DNA from: Liolophura sinensis
Lineage: Eukaryota > Mollusca > Polyplacophora > Chitonida > Chitonidae
Length of the DNA: 64,000 nucleotides
Direction: 5' to 3'
Assembly: GCF_032854445.1 (NCBI RefSeq)
Contig: NC_088296.1
Span: forward strand, 27,771,064-27,835,063
In this document: one piece after another, positions 1-10,240 of the stretch
How positions within the stretch are numbered: position 1 is the first letter of the stretch
Layout: every line of letters starts with the position of its first letter
The notes under the pieces: generated by a model
What the model was told of the DNA's origin: nothing
What the model saw: only the letters and a program-made list of their open reading frames with translations
Databases searched by the model: none
Position numbers and translations under genes: made by a program

Positions 1-68
1 CCGGTGCCTAAACCCGGCATGGACCTAACTGCCCCTTCATCGTACAGGCCCATCGTGCTTACTGCCAC

Positions 69-737
69 TTGGTGGCAGTAAGCGGTTGGTGTGGTTTGGT
101 GTGGTTTTTAAACAAACGCAATATTTTCAGTCTAGTTCAAAGCGGTTTTAGAAACAAACTTTCTACAACCGACCATATCATCACTTTAGAATCTTCTATT
201 AGAAACGCCTTGTGTAATAAGGAATATTTGTTTGCTGTGTTTCTAGACATAGAAAAAGCTTATGACATGGTGTGGCAAACGGGTGTCCTTATGAAAATGA
301 GAAGCATGGGAATTGGCGGGAAAATGCTGGGGCGGGTGAAAAACTTCCCTTCGGGCCGTTTCATTAAGGTAACATTGGGTCGAGACTACTCTCGACCAGT
401 ACCTGTTGAGAATGGGGTGCACCAGGGTAGTGTTTTATCTTCTACTCTTTTTAATATTGCAATAAATGACCTACCGGACGCACTGTCACCAAAACTGACA
501 TGCACGTTATTTGCGGACGATAAAGTTGTATGGTATGGTTCCAGCAGTCTTAAACTCTGCACCAGGTACATTCAACAGGGCTTGGATGACATCATGAAAT
601 GGAACTTAACATGGGGTTTTAAGTTTTCATCAGTTAAAACCGAGGCTGTCATCTTTACACGAAAAGCTATCAAGCAAATATCTGTTTCTCTTAATAATTC
701 CCCCAGTGAAAATATTCTCGTCTTTCCGGTATCTTGA
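69..737 (+). pseudogene. Reverse transcriptase domain fragment of the LINE
   Basis: The 222-codon open stretch holds the RT palm. Motif A is FLDIEKAYD, with the first catalytic Asp. Motif B is GVHQGSVLSSTLFN. Motif C is FADD, the YADD-type box. A WGFKFSSVKTE segment corresponds to motifs D/E. The catalytic aspartates are intact, but the frame opens after a stop near 79 and closes at 737 before the thumb and RNase H, so it cannot make a working enzyme. The first codons are not a natural start; upstream RT sequence continues in another frame. A short direct duplication (ttggtgtggt) around 87-106 marks where the reading frame was lost. Confidence 0.85.
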
Positions 738-863
738 CGTGATATTTGATGGCGCCTTACCTGGTCTAATCACATAGATTATACGATTACTAGATGCACG
801 AAAGTTCTTAACTTGATGAGATGTGTTTCCGGGCGAACCTGGGGAGCCGACAGGCAATGACAT

Positions 864-1880
864 TTGCTACTCTACCGGTCCTTGATTAGGTCTACGCTTG
901 ACTACGGCTGCGAAGCCTATGATTCAGCATGTGCCAGCCTCAAAGCTAAACTTTACTCTATCCAGTGCGCCGCACTTCTTATTTGTACTGGAGGCTTACG
1001 CTCCACTCCTCACAACGTATTGCAAGTCTTTTGTAATGAGTGGCCGTTATACGTACGTCGTCGGTTGCGTGTTCTGAAGTTTACTTTAAGGCTGAAGTCT
1101 GCCATTAATAATTCTGTAACACCTGTACTTAAACCCTCATATTATAATCAGTCATATAGTAAAGACAGTAAGAAAGCCTTGCCATTTAATTTACGGTCGA
1201 ACGAAATTTCTGACTTCTTTCAGGCCAGGGATACTTCTACTCAGCCTGGTTGTGTTCCTCATTTTCCTCCCTTGAAGTTATCGAGCCCATTTGTCTTTGT
1301 GGAATTACATTCTAAAGTCAAAAAAACGGATAACAATAATCTATCGTTGTTACGTGTGAAGGACCATATTAAATCAAACTGGAACGAGTGCTTACATGTA
1401 TTTACCGACGCTTCCAAATGCCCCGACACTAACAAAGTGGGCGCATCAGTGTGTATTCCAGAAATGAGGTATGAAAAATCTTTCCGCTTGTCAGGTTATG
1501 TTTCCGTGTTCACGGCAGAGCTTACCGCAATTCTGTGTGCTCTTAACTATTTACTCGAGTCAAGACCAATTAGGGCTGTTATTTTCACAGGCTCCTTAAG
1601 TTCTTTACAGGCACTTGGTAACTTTATTTGGAATAAGTCGGCAGCGCTTGTGTATGAAATACTGTATATCTGTACTATAATGGGCTACCAAGGTGTATCT
1701 GTGGCGTTTGAATGGGCGCCGGCCCACATTGGTGTTGACGGAAATGAGTTGGCCTACAAACTGGCCAAAAAGGCCCTAGATCCACCTAATATATCCCACA
1801 CTATCCCGTTGTCTGTACAAGAAGCTATTAGTTATGTCAAACCGAAATTTATACCAGTATGGCAAAATGAATTTCTATAA
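864..1880 (+). pseudogene. RNase H domain fragment of the LINE, active site degraded
   Basis: This 338-codon open stretch begins with the RT-to-RNase H connector (SLIRSTLDYGCEAY, a common LINE thumb motif) and ends in RNase H. The RNase H motifs TDAS and FTAEL (first Asp, Glu) are present. The third acidic position, normally TDS, reads TGS. The last one, in the usual NExAD motif, reads NELAY. Two of the four metal-binding acidic residues are therefore gone. The frame is shifted relative to the RT piece, with a stop-containing gap at 738-863. This is a decayed copy, not a host gene. Confidence 0.82.
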
Positions 1881-2197
1881 CTATGCTACAGGAAGATTCT
1901 TTTATTCTCATAGCCCTGAAATCTCTGTAAGCTACAATCTCTCTCTCTCAACTGTCGCTGTGACGAAATACTTGTATTTATACTCTTGTCTGGTCACATT
2001 AAAACAAACAGCTTTTTGCCTTCAATCTCCATGACACGGGTCTTTGTGAGGGATGTTTTGTATAAGATACTGTTACGCATGTTCTTTTTCATTGTAGACG
2101 TCATATTGACGCCAGTCACGTATATTACGCAGAATTAACTCGTGTTGGTGTTAGGAACCCGTCAAAAGACACGGTTTTAAAACCGGTGAAAAATCAC

Positions 2198-2203
2198 AAT
2201 AAA
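2198..2203 (+). promoter_or_regulatory. AATAAA poly(A) signal of the LINE
   Basis: The hexamer AATAAA follows a 14-bp palindrome (cggttttaaaaccg) at the end of the element and fits the LINE 3' terminus. No clear poly(A) tail follows, so the exact end of the element is uncertain. Confidence 0.45.
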
Positions 2204-2230
2204 GTTTTTTAGGCTGTTGCCAATTTTCTC

Positions 2231-3087
2231 TCTCGATGCTACAGATCCTAACACTTAAAATGTTAACTGTGTACCCAAGCATGTCTTGAATTGTTGTCTA
2301 TGGTTGCTTGACATGCGTAATTTGTCAAGGGTCAAAGCCTAGCAGTTTCTGTGGACTCAGTGTGTTGACATTCCCCCTCTTTACTGTCCACGCGTGTGTC
2401 CTTATACCACCGGTGTTCTTTACGATAGCTGTGTAAAGGCTTAGTTCTCTTGAGTACTGGACATTTATGTAAAGCAACCTCAGTTGGCAGTTTACTTGGG
2501 AAAACAATTTATTCAACGTTTCGTTATTGGTGTGCATCATTCGACATGAAACGCCATTACAAGCTAATCCCCCCGCCACCACACACACACACATTGGCAG
2601 TTCTTGCAGAGCTAGCTCGGAGAACTCGTCTCTCTTCCTGAGTAAGGATACTGACGTAAAGTCCGAGTGCACACACCGGTGCAAACGCACGGCTCACGTC
2701 GGTGCGTGCGGATTACCTCTCTGTATATATTTTCAATAAACTGTCGCAAACTTATCCAGTGTGTTCTGGTTCGTCTATCAATCTCGGGAGACCCTGCTCG
2801 AAACAAGTCTGTCCCTGGGGATTAAGCTTTATGGACGATCCTTATAATATTGTGTTGCCTGTCTCCGTAACATTACTATGATGGCGAAGTATAGCACATG
2901 AGCCGTTTTCGTATTTATCAAAATCCGGGATTCTGAAGCCACCAATGCGAAATGCTTAACATCATTGCGGACTTTACAAACCATGACGTGGAACATTTCG
3001 GTCGGAAATGAATATCTAAATTGCTTCTAACTGAGGTAAGACCATAGAAACTCCGGCAATATATACCTGTTTCATAATCTATGAGTT
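2231..3087. other. No gene recognised
   Basis: The stretch contains a short (AC)n run near 2580-2592. Small ORFs of 60-120 codons on both strands have no recognisable domains, splice context or start context. I see nothing else supportable. Confidence 0.5.
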
Positions 3088-3090
3088 GGG

Positions 3091-3325
3091 ACCGCCGTGG
3101 CTCGGTTCGTTAGAGTAATGACCCAGGAGCCTCTCACCAATGCGGTCGCTTTGAGTTCAAATTCAGCTCATGCTGGCTTCCTCTCCGGCCGTAGGTGGGG
3201 AGGTCTTCTAGCAACCTGCGGATGGTCGTGTGTTTCCTCCGGAATCTGCCTGGTTTCCTCCCACCACAATGTTGGCCGCCGTCGTATAAGTGAAATATTC
3301 TTGAGTAAGGCGTAAAACACCAATA
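3091..3325 (+). mobile_element. tRNA-derived SINE, family 1, near full length
   Basis: The tRNA-like head (ccgtggctcggttcgttag, then gagttcaaattc as the B box) is followed by the family body (catgctggcttcctctccgg) and the tail 'gtgaaatattcttgagtaag gcgtaaaacacc'. The same body occurs at ten other places in this window, in both orientations. The tRNA head here is mutated, so this is an old copy. The ORFs overlapping it are chance products of the SINE. Confidence 0.85.
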
Positions 3326-3334
3326 TCGACAATA

Positions 3335-3620
3335 TCTCCAAAGCTAACAGCATTTACAACAATTACTTGGAATGAACACTACAATATCACAAGATAAATG
3401 TCGTCTTACCGAGGGGTATATCGATGGCCTCTAAATCTTACCTAAAAGACGAATAGACAGAAGGAAATTAGTTTAGCTGCATCATTTGTTTTAATGGAAG
3501 ATGGCGGACAACCAGCCTTACCCTTCGAATAAACCAATCCGAACGATAGTTACATCCATGAATCTAAGCATGTTAGGGATCCCCCTCCTGCATACCCCCT
3601 AAGAGTTATGTCCGAGTGGA
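3335..3620 (+). repeat. Dispersed repeat Y, copy 1
   Basis: This segment is recognisably similar to 9540-9860. Shared landmarks are 'ttaccgaggg', 'gatggcctct', 'ttaatggaagatggcggaca' and 'taagagttatgtcc'. No coding potential is visible. It could be a non-autonomous DNA transposon, but I could not see convincing terminal inverted repeats. Confidence 0.6.
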
Positions 3621-4165
3621 CACAGACCCCATTACGACTTCCGTTTTTCCGTAGGGACGAATGTAATTCGGTGTATATTAGGGTGTAAAGACTTTTTTTG
3701 CTGCCAGCCTGCCGTTTTTGGTGTACAGGTGCCTGCTTGATTTAAAAATGATGGAAATTGTCTATGCTTTGGACAGGTATGAGTTTTACTGATAAAAATG
3801 TGAAATTCTGGGCGAGAGGACAAAAGGAGACAGGTGGTGATGAGGCTGCTAATGACGTCCCAGTTGCCGACATAGAAAGGTCCAGATTTTGACGGTCAAC
3901 CTATGTCAAGATTTTTAAGGCTTCTTTCTCACAGGCTGGGCCAGGTATCCACCAAAGCTTACTGACCATGGAACGTTTGGTGCTGAGCTTTGGTCTTGAT
4001 CTGTCCACTTGGGCCAAAACAGGTAATACGTCACTGTGTGTTCAGATTTCACAGCAGCCTGATAATATTTGGTGGGTACATCTACGATGTGGTTTGCATT
4101 GACATCGACCTTGATTGAGCAGTTTTAAAGCTTTTTATTTCTATATTTTCACCACATAGCTGTTT
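3620..4165 (+). repeat. Dispersed repeat X, copy 1
   Basis: About 545 bp are closely related to 7657-8285. Both run from 'cacagacccc' through 'cgacttccgtttttccgtag', 'ggacaggtatgagttt' and 'gatctgtccacttgggccaa' to 'attgagcagttttaaagctt'. This copy lacks about 80 bp present in copy 2. It abuts repeat Y directly. There is no intact ORF in either copy, and I do not recognise the family. Confidence 0.7.
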
Positions 4166-4478
4166 TGTCAAAAAATCGGCTAAAACGCTCTGTGGTCGAG
4201 GGTAAGTACAGGTGTATGAGTAGGCTGGGACAAACACAGACAACGTTTCATTGTTCCTGGTTTTTAAAATGCTGTTTTGGGGGCTGTCATTGGATAAATA
4301 GAGCAAAATTTGAGTCCTGTGACTGAAATTGAGGTATGTGGCTAGTAGATAGGGTGTGATTAGGGATGGTCAATAAGGCCTTGCATCACATATAAGGGCC
4401 CAGCCTCACACAGATGGATAAAAACACATCGGCAGATTTATTTACTTGGCTAGAGTAGTAGAGAGGGTCAGCGTGTAT

Positions 4479-5246
4479 TTAATTTACAAACCAAGTCAGG
4501 TTCCTCCCATGTGTGCCAACACACACTAGGTAAATGTCCATCAAATCAACTTGCAGTCGCAAAACATCAAAAACAGGCATCACTGCTTCAACACTGGGTG
4601 CTGTCTTGGGCATAGGCTTAAAGCTGACAGGGTTAATTTTCCTCTTTAAACTTAAAATAAAACCACTGTAGACATGTAGTTGGCATTGCATGAGTGTATT
4701 CATTCCTCTGACGAGTTTCATGTGTACTCACACATTATGTATGGCGATGGAAACAAAAATGATCAATTTCAAGTGTCTAGCATAGATGTAAGTGTGATCT
4801 GTTGGAATATTGCCCTTGTGAAAATAAGTCTCTGCTCCACCAGCTGTCTGCTTCTCCACCAGAACATACTACGATGTTCCTGCGACACCTCACGCTGTTC
4901 TTTTGTTGTAGTATCTGGTCCAGTGTGGCATCCACCTCACTGTGCAGCTGAGATTTTTTTTTATGTTTCCAATGTCCTCACACACAAATTGGGAAAACAG
5001 ACAGATACACATGGCTTTTACATCCTAGTTCAAAACCTTTTGAGGTTTCTTCTTGGATTGCCTGTTTCGACCTTGTCTCTCAAACATGGCTTCAGTGAGC
5101 TTTGCCTGGTTTATGCATATATTGAACTGGGATCTACCTACGCCAGTGGGGTCTGCTAGCCGTTCAGCTTTCTCAAAGGCCTGACCAATCGGATGCAGTA
5201 CCAGGCTTAGTTGAGTTTGACAACGTGTCACTTGGTCGTGTGTCAC
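4479..5246 (-). pseudogene. Decayed ORF remnant, unidentified
   Basis: Read on the minus strand, two open pieces (5246-5025 and 4721-4479) are joined by a stretch with several stops but protein-like composition. The first piece includes a basic run (RQGRNRQSKKKPQK) and an amphipathic segment. Lying just downstream of the polymerase-B-type fragment at 6025-6660 in the same orientation, it may be another gene of that element. That is inference from position only; I do not recognise the protein. Confidence 0.3.
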
Positions 5247-5299
5247 AATCTTACTAGCTTTTTTCCTTATTCTTGAGCCACTACATTACTTGATTGTGT

Positions 5300-5940
5300 G
5301 GCACGATCTGTGTGAGGGCAGGGTTACAGGTAGAGACTTTTAGTTTGCGCTGGATGTTAGCTGCGTAAATCACGTCGGTATAAATTATCTGTGGAAGCAA
5401 GTTTAGTGCAAGGGGATTGGTCAGCTTCATTATATTTATAAAGATATTGAATATATGACTTCAATATATATTATTAAATATTTACATAAAAAATATAAAT
5501 AAAATACATACAAGGAAAAACTGCAAATACACTAACTAAATTGTGTTAAAAAGTATAGGAATCAAGCTAATTAGACTTGAATTCCTTTTGCATTTGTTCG
5601 GGTTGTTAGGGACTGCAGGAGCTTTCAGGGAACTCTGTTATTATTGTTATGCTCGCAAAAATTATACCCAGAAGATGTGCCGCTGTAGCTAGGAATCTGA
5701 AAATTTAGTATGATATACTACGAGACCAAAAATGTGCAATGTACACGTAAATTTAGATTACAAAGGTTTGGTGCCATGATGGATTCAGTTTGCTAAAATT
5801 TAAAATACATGGCATGTTGGCAATAACCTTTCAGCGTATTGTTGTCAGATTAATTGTAGGGTTAATGGCCTAAACCTGTTATCTAGGCCATGTGGTTTGA
5901 CGGTCACATTGGAATAAAAAAAACTAAAAGTATTTTCTTC
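5300..5940. other. AT-rich spacer
   Basis: The stretch has very AT-rich sequence around 5440-5530 and no ORF, SINE or repeat that I recognise. Confidence 0.5.
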
Positions 5941-6024
5941 TCCAGGGTCACCGATCAGAATCTCTTGAAATTTATGGCATGACAAGTTCAAGGCAAGGCG
6001 CAGAAAATATTCTGAAAATGAATT

Positions 6025-6660
6025 TCATGCCGGTCGTAGTCTACATGTCAGCAAGGATAGCTTGACATAGCTTACTGTAGACCCCCTCTTCTGTGGCAGA
6101 CGGGGCTCTGTGAGTCTTTCCAAGGACTTCATGTAATCGAAAGGGTAAACACAATTACACAGCAGCAGACGGCGTCTTTCTTTGATAGGCTCAGATCGAG
6201 TTGTAATCTGAAGTCGGTAAAGCGGAGCAACCCCAGGGGAGCTGTACTTCTCTGAGTTGTTCGGGATGAATGTGATCTTGTATTCCACCTTACAGATGGC
6301 TTGCATCAAGAAATTAGGGTTGTAGTCTCGTAGGTTGTGGAAGACCACTGGGATTGTGGTGGATTTGGGGTTCAGTTGCGGTTTCAAGTTACAGATGTGT
6401 GAATACCACCTGGGTATTTCCCCGTTTTTTCACATATGTGACAAATGGTAGCAATATTGTAACTTTCAGACCATGAAGTTGGCATGGGCTTGGGGTTAGC
6501 CAGCACTCTCCTGATCTTCTCCTCCACTTCCTGAAGTGCTCTGCCACGTCGTGTCCTCGGTATTCTTCAGGAGGCTCTCTCATGTGGCCTAGCTTTAAAC
6601 TTGCTGACGACAACTTGCCTTTCTCCAAAGACATCTCTTAATCCCAACTGTCACCAGTAT
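6025..6660 (-). mobile_element. Decayed polymerase-B-type (Polinton/virus-like) element fragment
   Basis: Two adjacent minus-strand frames (6634-6389 and 6387-6025) together match, in order, landmarks I know from large protein-primed-type DNA polymerase proteins found in Polinton/Maverick-like elements of marine invertebrates: an EYRGHDVAEHF segment, a cysteine-containing CHIC segment, then NPKSTTIPVVFHNLRDYN, IPNNSEKY and a C-terminal ERLTEPRLPQK. The frame changes between the two pieces, and the segment after the NNSEKY motif has lost its partner residues. It is clearly inactive. The assignment is from memory of the family; the host range of its relatives is not visible here. Confidence 0.6.
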
Positions 6661-7229
6661 GAGATAAGTCACACAGGGTAGAGTAGCTCACGAGTAACTT
6701 AATATAACCACGATGGTTTACTCCGGATACTCCGGCTCGATGCACCCACAGAACTGTCTGCCATCGTGAAAGTTAAATTCTGAAACCTAGCATGTGCTAA
6801 ATATTTATCTCGTCTGAAATAAAGGGTAGAATAGGGAAAATATGGGATAGACATGCAAGTTCACCTCATGGAACAATTTTCTACATGATGTTACAATCTC
6901 TTCTGTAAATTCACAGCCGCCTCGGGATTTATTATGTAATCTATAGTTTCCCAGGGCACATCCATTAAGTCTTGTTGGAAAACATTTTCGTTAAAATCTT
7001 TACATACTCTATAGGGATTGTAACATGTTTATGCTTCACACTGTAGTTAATCTTTGATTTTTTTGAGAGTGATACAGGGACTTGAACAGGGGGAACTGTC
7101 TCAGTTGAGGTCACATTTTTGTGATAGATGACTTTCGTCATGCTATTCCACAACGTAGAACATGTTTTCATTGGATTTGTTTGCGTTCCGCGTATACAGA
7201 AACCTCTTTCCAGTTACCTGTGTGACCAT
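6661..7229. other. No gene recognised
   Basis: This is AT-rich spacer between the decayed polymerase fragment and the composite SINE locus. A 68-codon minus-strand ORF (7171-6965) has no recognisable domain. Confidence 0.4.
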
Positions 7230-7655
7230 ATACGGAAGTGTAAACTTGAGTATTAGGTTTAACACGCTCCAAACAGCAGAAACGCTGACAAACTCTACGA
7301 TGTTATAGGTAGAAACTGTACTGTGATATACAACAAATTGTATACGACAAACCTGTGTTAGTCCATGTGTTTCTTTGTGTATTATAGTATTCTATATATG
7401 CTGTATATTTTTGGCGTTCAGTCAATAAAAGCCATGCCAGTTTTGTTTGAAGCCAATTTTTGTCTTTTTTCGACTTCTCTTTTATGTTTAGCAGATATTA
7501 TATTCTGACACAAGTTGTAATCTCTCTTTACCAGTGTTTATTTACGTTCCCCTTATACATCACAACTATACCCAGCACCGAGAGCACAGTTGGTAGAACG
7601 CCAGGGTCAATCCTGGGTCGAGTCACACCTAAGACCTTAAAAGCGGAAGTCGTAA
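7230..7655 (+). mobile_element. Composite SINE family 2 element: 330-bp module plus tRNA-like head
   Basis: From about 7238 ('acttgagtattaggtttaac') to 7570 the sequence matches the inner module of the minus-strand element at 23545-24228. It is followed by a tRNA-like head and B-box region (gagcacagttggtagaacgc, then gggtcaatcctgggtcgagt). The element is interrupted at about 7656 by repeat X, and its body resumes at about 8305. This is a layered insertion. Confidence 0.65.
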
Positions 7656-7656
7656 C

Positions 7657-8285
7657 TTGGACACAGACCCCCATTGCGACTTCCGTTTTTCCGTAGGGGC
7701 GAATGTAATTCTGTATATTTTAGGGTGTAAAGTCTTGTCTTGCTGCCAGCCTGCCGTTTTTGGTGTATAGGCTTATGCTTGGTATTAAAAGGATGGAAAT
7801 TGTCTAAGCTTTGGACAGGTATGAGTTTTAATGATGAAAGTTTGAAATTCTGGACGAGAGGACAAAAGGAGACAGGTGGTGATGAGGCTGCGAGTGATGT
7901 CCCCTTGGCGTTGCCAGGCACCCCTCCCAGGTGCCGACATAGAAAGGTCCAGATTTTCACGATCAGCCTACGTCAAGATTTTTATGGCTTCTTTCTCACA
8001 GGCTGGGGCAGGTATGCTCCAAAGCTTATTGACCACGGAATGTCTGGGACTGAGCTACAGCGTTAAACGTTAACATTGTCGCTTATGGAAAACTAATGGG
8101 GTTCTGTGGCCTGATCTGTCCACTTGGGCCAAAACAGGTAATATGTCACTGTGTGCTCAGATTTCGCAGCAGCCTGACAATATTTGGTGGGTACATCTGC
8201 GATGTGGTTTGCATTGACATCGACCTTGATTGAGCAGTTTTAAAGCTTTTTAATTCTATATTTTCCCCACATATCTATTTTGTCT
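7657..8285 (+). repeat. Dispersed repeat X, copy 2, inserted in a SINE
   Basis: It is homologous to 3620-4165, with an extra segment around 7900-7930 and 8055-8110. It splits SINE family 2: the sequence 'gggtcaatcctgggt' plus 'gagtcacacctaa' stands on both sides (7607-7636 and 8313-8342). Either repeat X inserted with a long duplication, or two SINE copies flank it. The 108-codon ORF inside (7740-8066) has no match that I recognise. Confidence 0.65.
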
Positions 8286-8304
8286 TTGATCAATTGCCTT
8301 CAGA

Positions 8305-8605
8305 TCCAGGGTCAATCCTGGGTGGAGTCACACCTAATACCTTAAAAGAGGAAGTTGTAACTTCCTCGCTTGACTTTCAGCATGAAGGGGATATTGCAAC
8401 GACTGGTTGACCCGTAGCAGTATAATGGCTCGGGTGGGGCAGCTTACCTGCCTTCAGTAAGTCGTCTCAGTGAAACAGCACTAGATAGAAGATCGGTAAA
8501 AATCCTTCATGCGACACATTACATGCAGCCTAAGGACTCCTTTGTAGTCATATGACTGAAAAATTGTTAAGTACGACGTTAAATCCCAAGCACTCACTCA
8601 CTTAC
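8305..8605 (+). mobile_element. tRNA-derived SINE family 2, body and tail
   Basis: The family body is recognisable in order: 'ggtcaatcctgggtggagtc', 'gaagttgtaacttcctcgct', 'gactggttgacccgtagcag', 'ataatggctcgg', 'aagtcgtctcagtgaa', 'catatgactgaaaaattgtt' and the tail 'gcactcactcactta'. Other copies in the window lie at 13125, 23545, 37622 and 57241, all in the opposite orientation. Confidence 0.8.
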
Positions 8606-9140
8606 ATCACAACATTGCCGGTTAGAGACATGACATCGATATTTCACTTGTACCAACTGTTTGGTTGGGAATTATCTCAGTTATAGATTAGCCTTACATA
8701 GATCTACCTTTGCTTACACTCCAGTAGAGCCAAACACCGTTAGATTCACTTTTCTTGGGGTAGTGCCAGAGTTTTGCACCTCAGGCCAGGCACGAACCGA
8801 TGGCACAATCGTGCGCATTCTCGGGATTTAAATCGGTACGAAAAAGGTTCAACGGTATCGGGTTACACGACAACCACCGATACGGCGATGTTAAACTGAT
8901 ATCCCCTACAGTGCACGCGTCGTTCCCTACCGTTCGCTTTACATCACTCCCACCTCTAGTAAATTTTATACAGAAATCTCGAACAACGCCGAGATCACGA
9001 GGCAGGGAATGATGTGATGAGGCAGGAAGTGATTTCAGAAAACACAAACAATCAACCTTTGTCTTAAAATACCTTTTACACATGCATCCTCTTTATCTGT
9101 AGTATATATATGTGTTGCACTTCCTATGGTCTGGCGCAAT
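8606..9140. other. No gene recognised; one imperfect palindrome
   Basis: The only structure seen is an imperfect inverted repeat around 8850-8885 (acggtatcgg ... ccgatacggc). No supportable ORF is present. Confidence 0.45.
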
Positions 9141-9149
9141 GTAGGGCTG

Positions 9150-9860
9150 TAACACAGACGAGACGAGACGAGACAAATTATTTAGATGGCATAGGACTTT
9201 TAATGGAAGATGGCGGACAACCAGTCTCAATACAACGTATACAATGATATCCCACCATAATTCCGGACAGAGTATTTCCCCCTGAATTAAAATGTTATTG
9301 AGAGTTGCCTCCCCTGAATCTCTACAATCACTAGCGGGTTTATGTACACCCATTCGAACATTGACTGAATTAAGTCACAATGTTACACACGTAACTACAC
9401 TGAACTCTTAGGGTTACTTGTATCATGAATACAAATGCATCAAAACTATGAACTCTGCCATACTAGTGTAGCATTATATCTCAGACTAATTCTAACAAGG
9501 ATTTAACGCTCTTGGGCTTGTAACAACAACAACACCTTGATAAACAGTACGCTTTTAGAAATATGAACTATTCTTCCAAAAAATATCTTCAAAGCTAACC
9601 GCATTATATCAGTTTTTATAGATCAGCTAGGAACTACAACACAACAAGAGCTAAATGGCGTGTTACCGAGGGGCAGATGGCCTCTGAATCTTACCTGTAA
9701 CACAGACGAGACGAGGCAAATTATTTAGATGGCATAGGACTTTTAATGGAAGATGGCGGACAACCAGTCTCATCCTCCCGATCAACCAATCAGAACGATC
9801 GTTTCACTCAGCGTTTACGCACATGTTGGGGATTCCCCTCCTGTGTACCACTTAAGAGTT
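9150..9860 (+). repeat. Dispersed repeat Y, copy 2, with a duplicated inner segment
   Basis: The segment 9540-9860 is the fuller relative of 3335-3620. A stretch beginning 'cagacgagacgag' and running through 'ttaatggaagatggcggaca' is present twice, at about 9153-9226 and 9697-9770, with a (GACGA)n stutter in the first. The outer duplication is about 545 bp apart, which suggests one element inserted into or recombined with another. Confidence 0.6.
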
Positions 9861-10099
9861 ATGTCCCTTAGAATAACATTGCTAATTACCTACTATCGCT
9901 ACATATGTACAACATGATTGTAACCAAACCCCTATTGATGAATGCTAATTAAATAGTCACAAGTTACTCGTTCAAAAACTAGTCTGTCAAGGATACTCCA
10001 TCAAACGCCTTCATTCTAAGTTTCTCAAATTTTACGATGAGTCTAACACTCTCGTTGGCAGGTATGGAGAGAGCGTTCAGAATCTCTGGCGATCTGCAT

Positions 10100-10240
10100 T
10101 GTGATCAACCACATAGACGGCGCTGTTATCCCTATGTACATATCTATCACGTACATGGTATTTAACAACATAGATGGCGCTGGTTGCCCAGTGTAATCGT
10201 CTATCTTGTATGTCATGTGTAACATCATAGATGGCGCCTC
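10100..10240 (+). repeat. Short tandem repeat, about 3 copies of about 65 bp
   Basis: The unit core 'acatagatggcgc' recurs at about 10110, 10170 and 10228 with related sequence between ('ctatc-tgta-gt-atg'). The copies are divergent. No coding role is visible. Confidence 0.6.

Larger units (their letters stand above)
1..2230 (+). mobile_element. Non-LTR retrotransposon, 3' half, inactivated (RT, RNase H, zinc knuckle)
   Basis: This is the downstream part of a LINE-type element whose 5' end lies left of the window. In frame 1 the first bases encode the RT-leading motif SSYRPIVLT and then hit a stop at about 79. The RT core continues in another frame (69-737), RNase H follows (864-1880), and a shifted remnant to about 2160 encodes a CxxC...HxxxxC-like knuckle typical of the C terminus of R1/I/Jockey-type elements. 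The 3' end has a short palindrome (about 2172-2186) and an AATAAA at 2198-2203. At least three frame breaks make it a fossil. The clade cannot be fixed without a tree; the presence of RNase H argues against simple CR1 or RTE elements. Confidence 0.88.
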
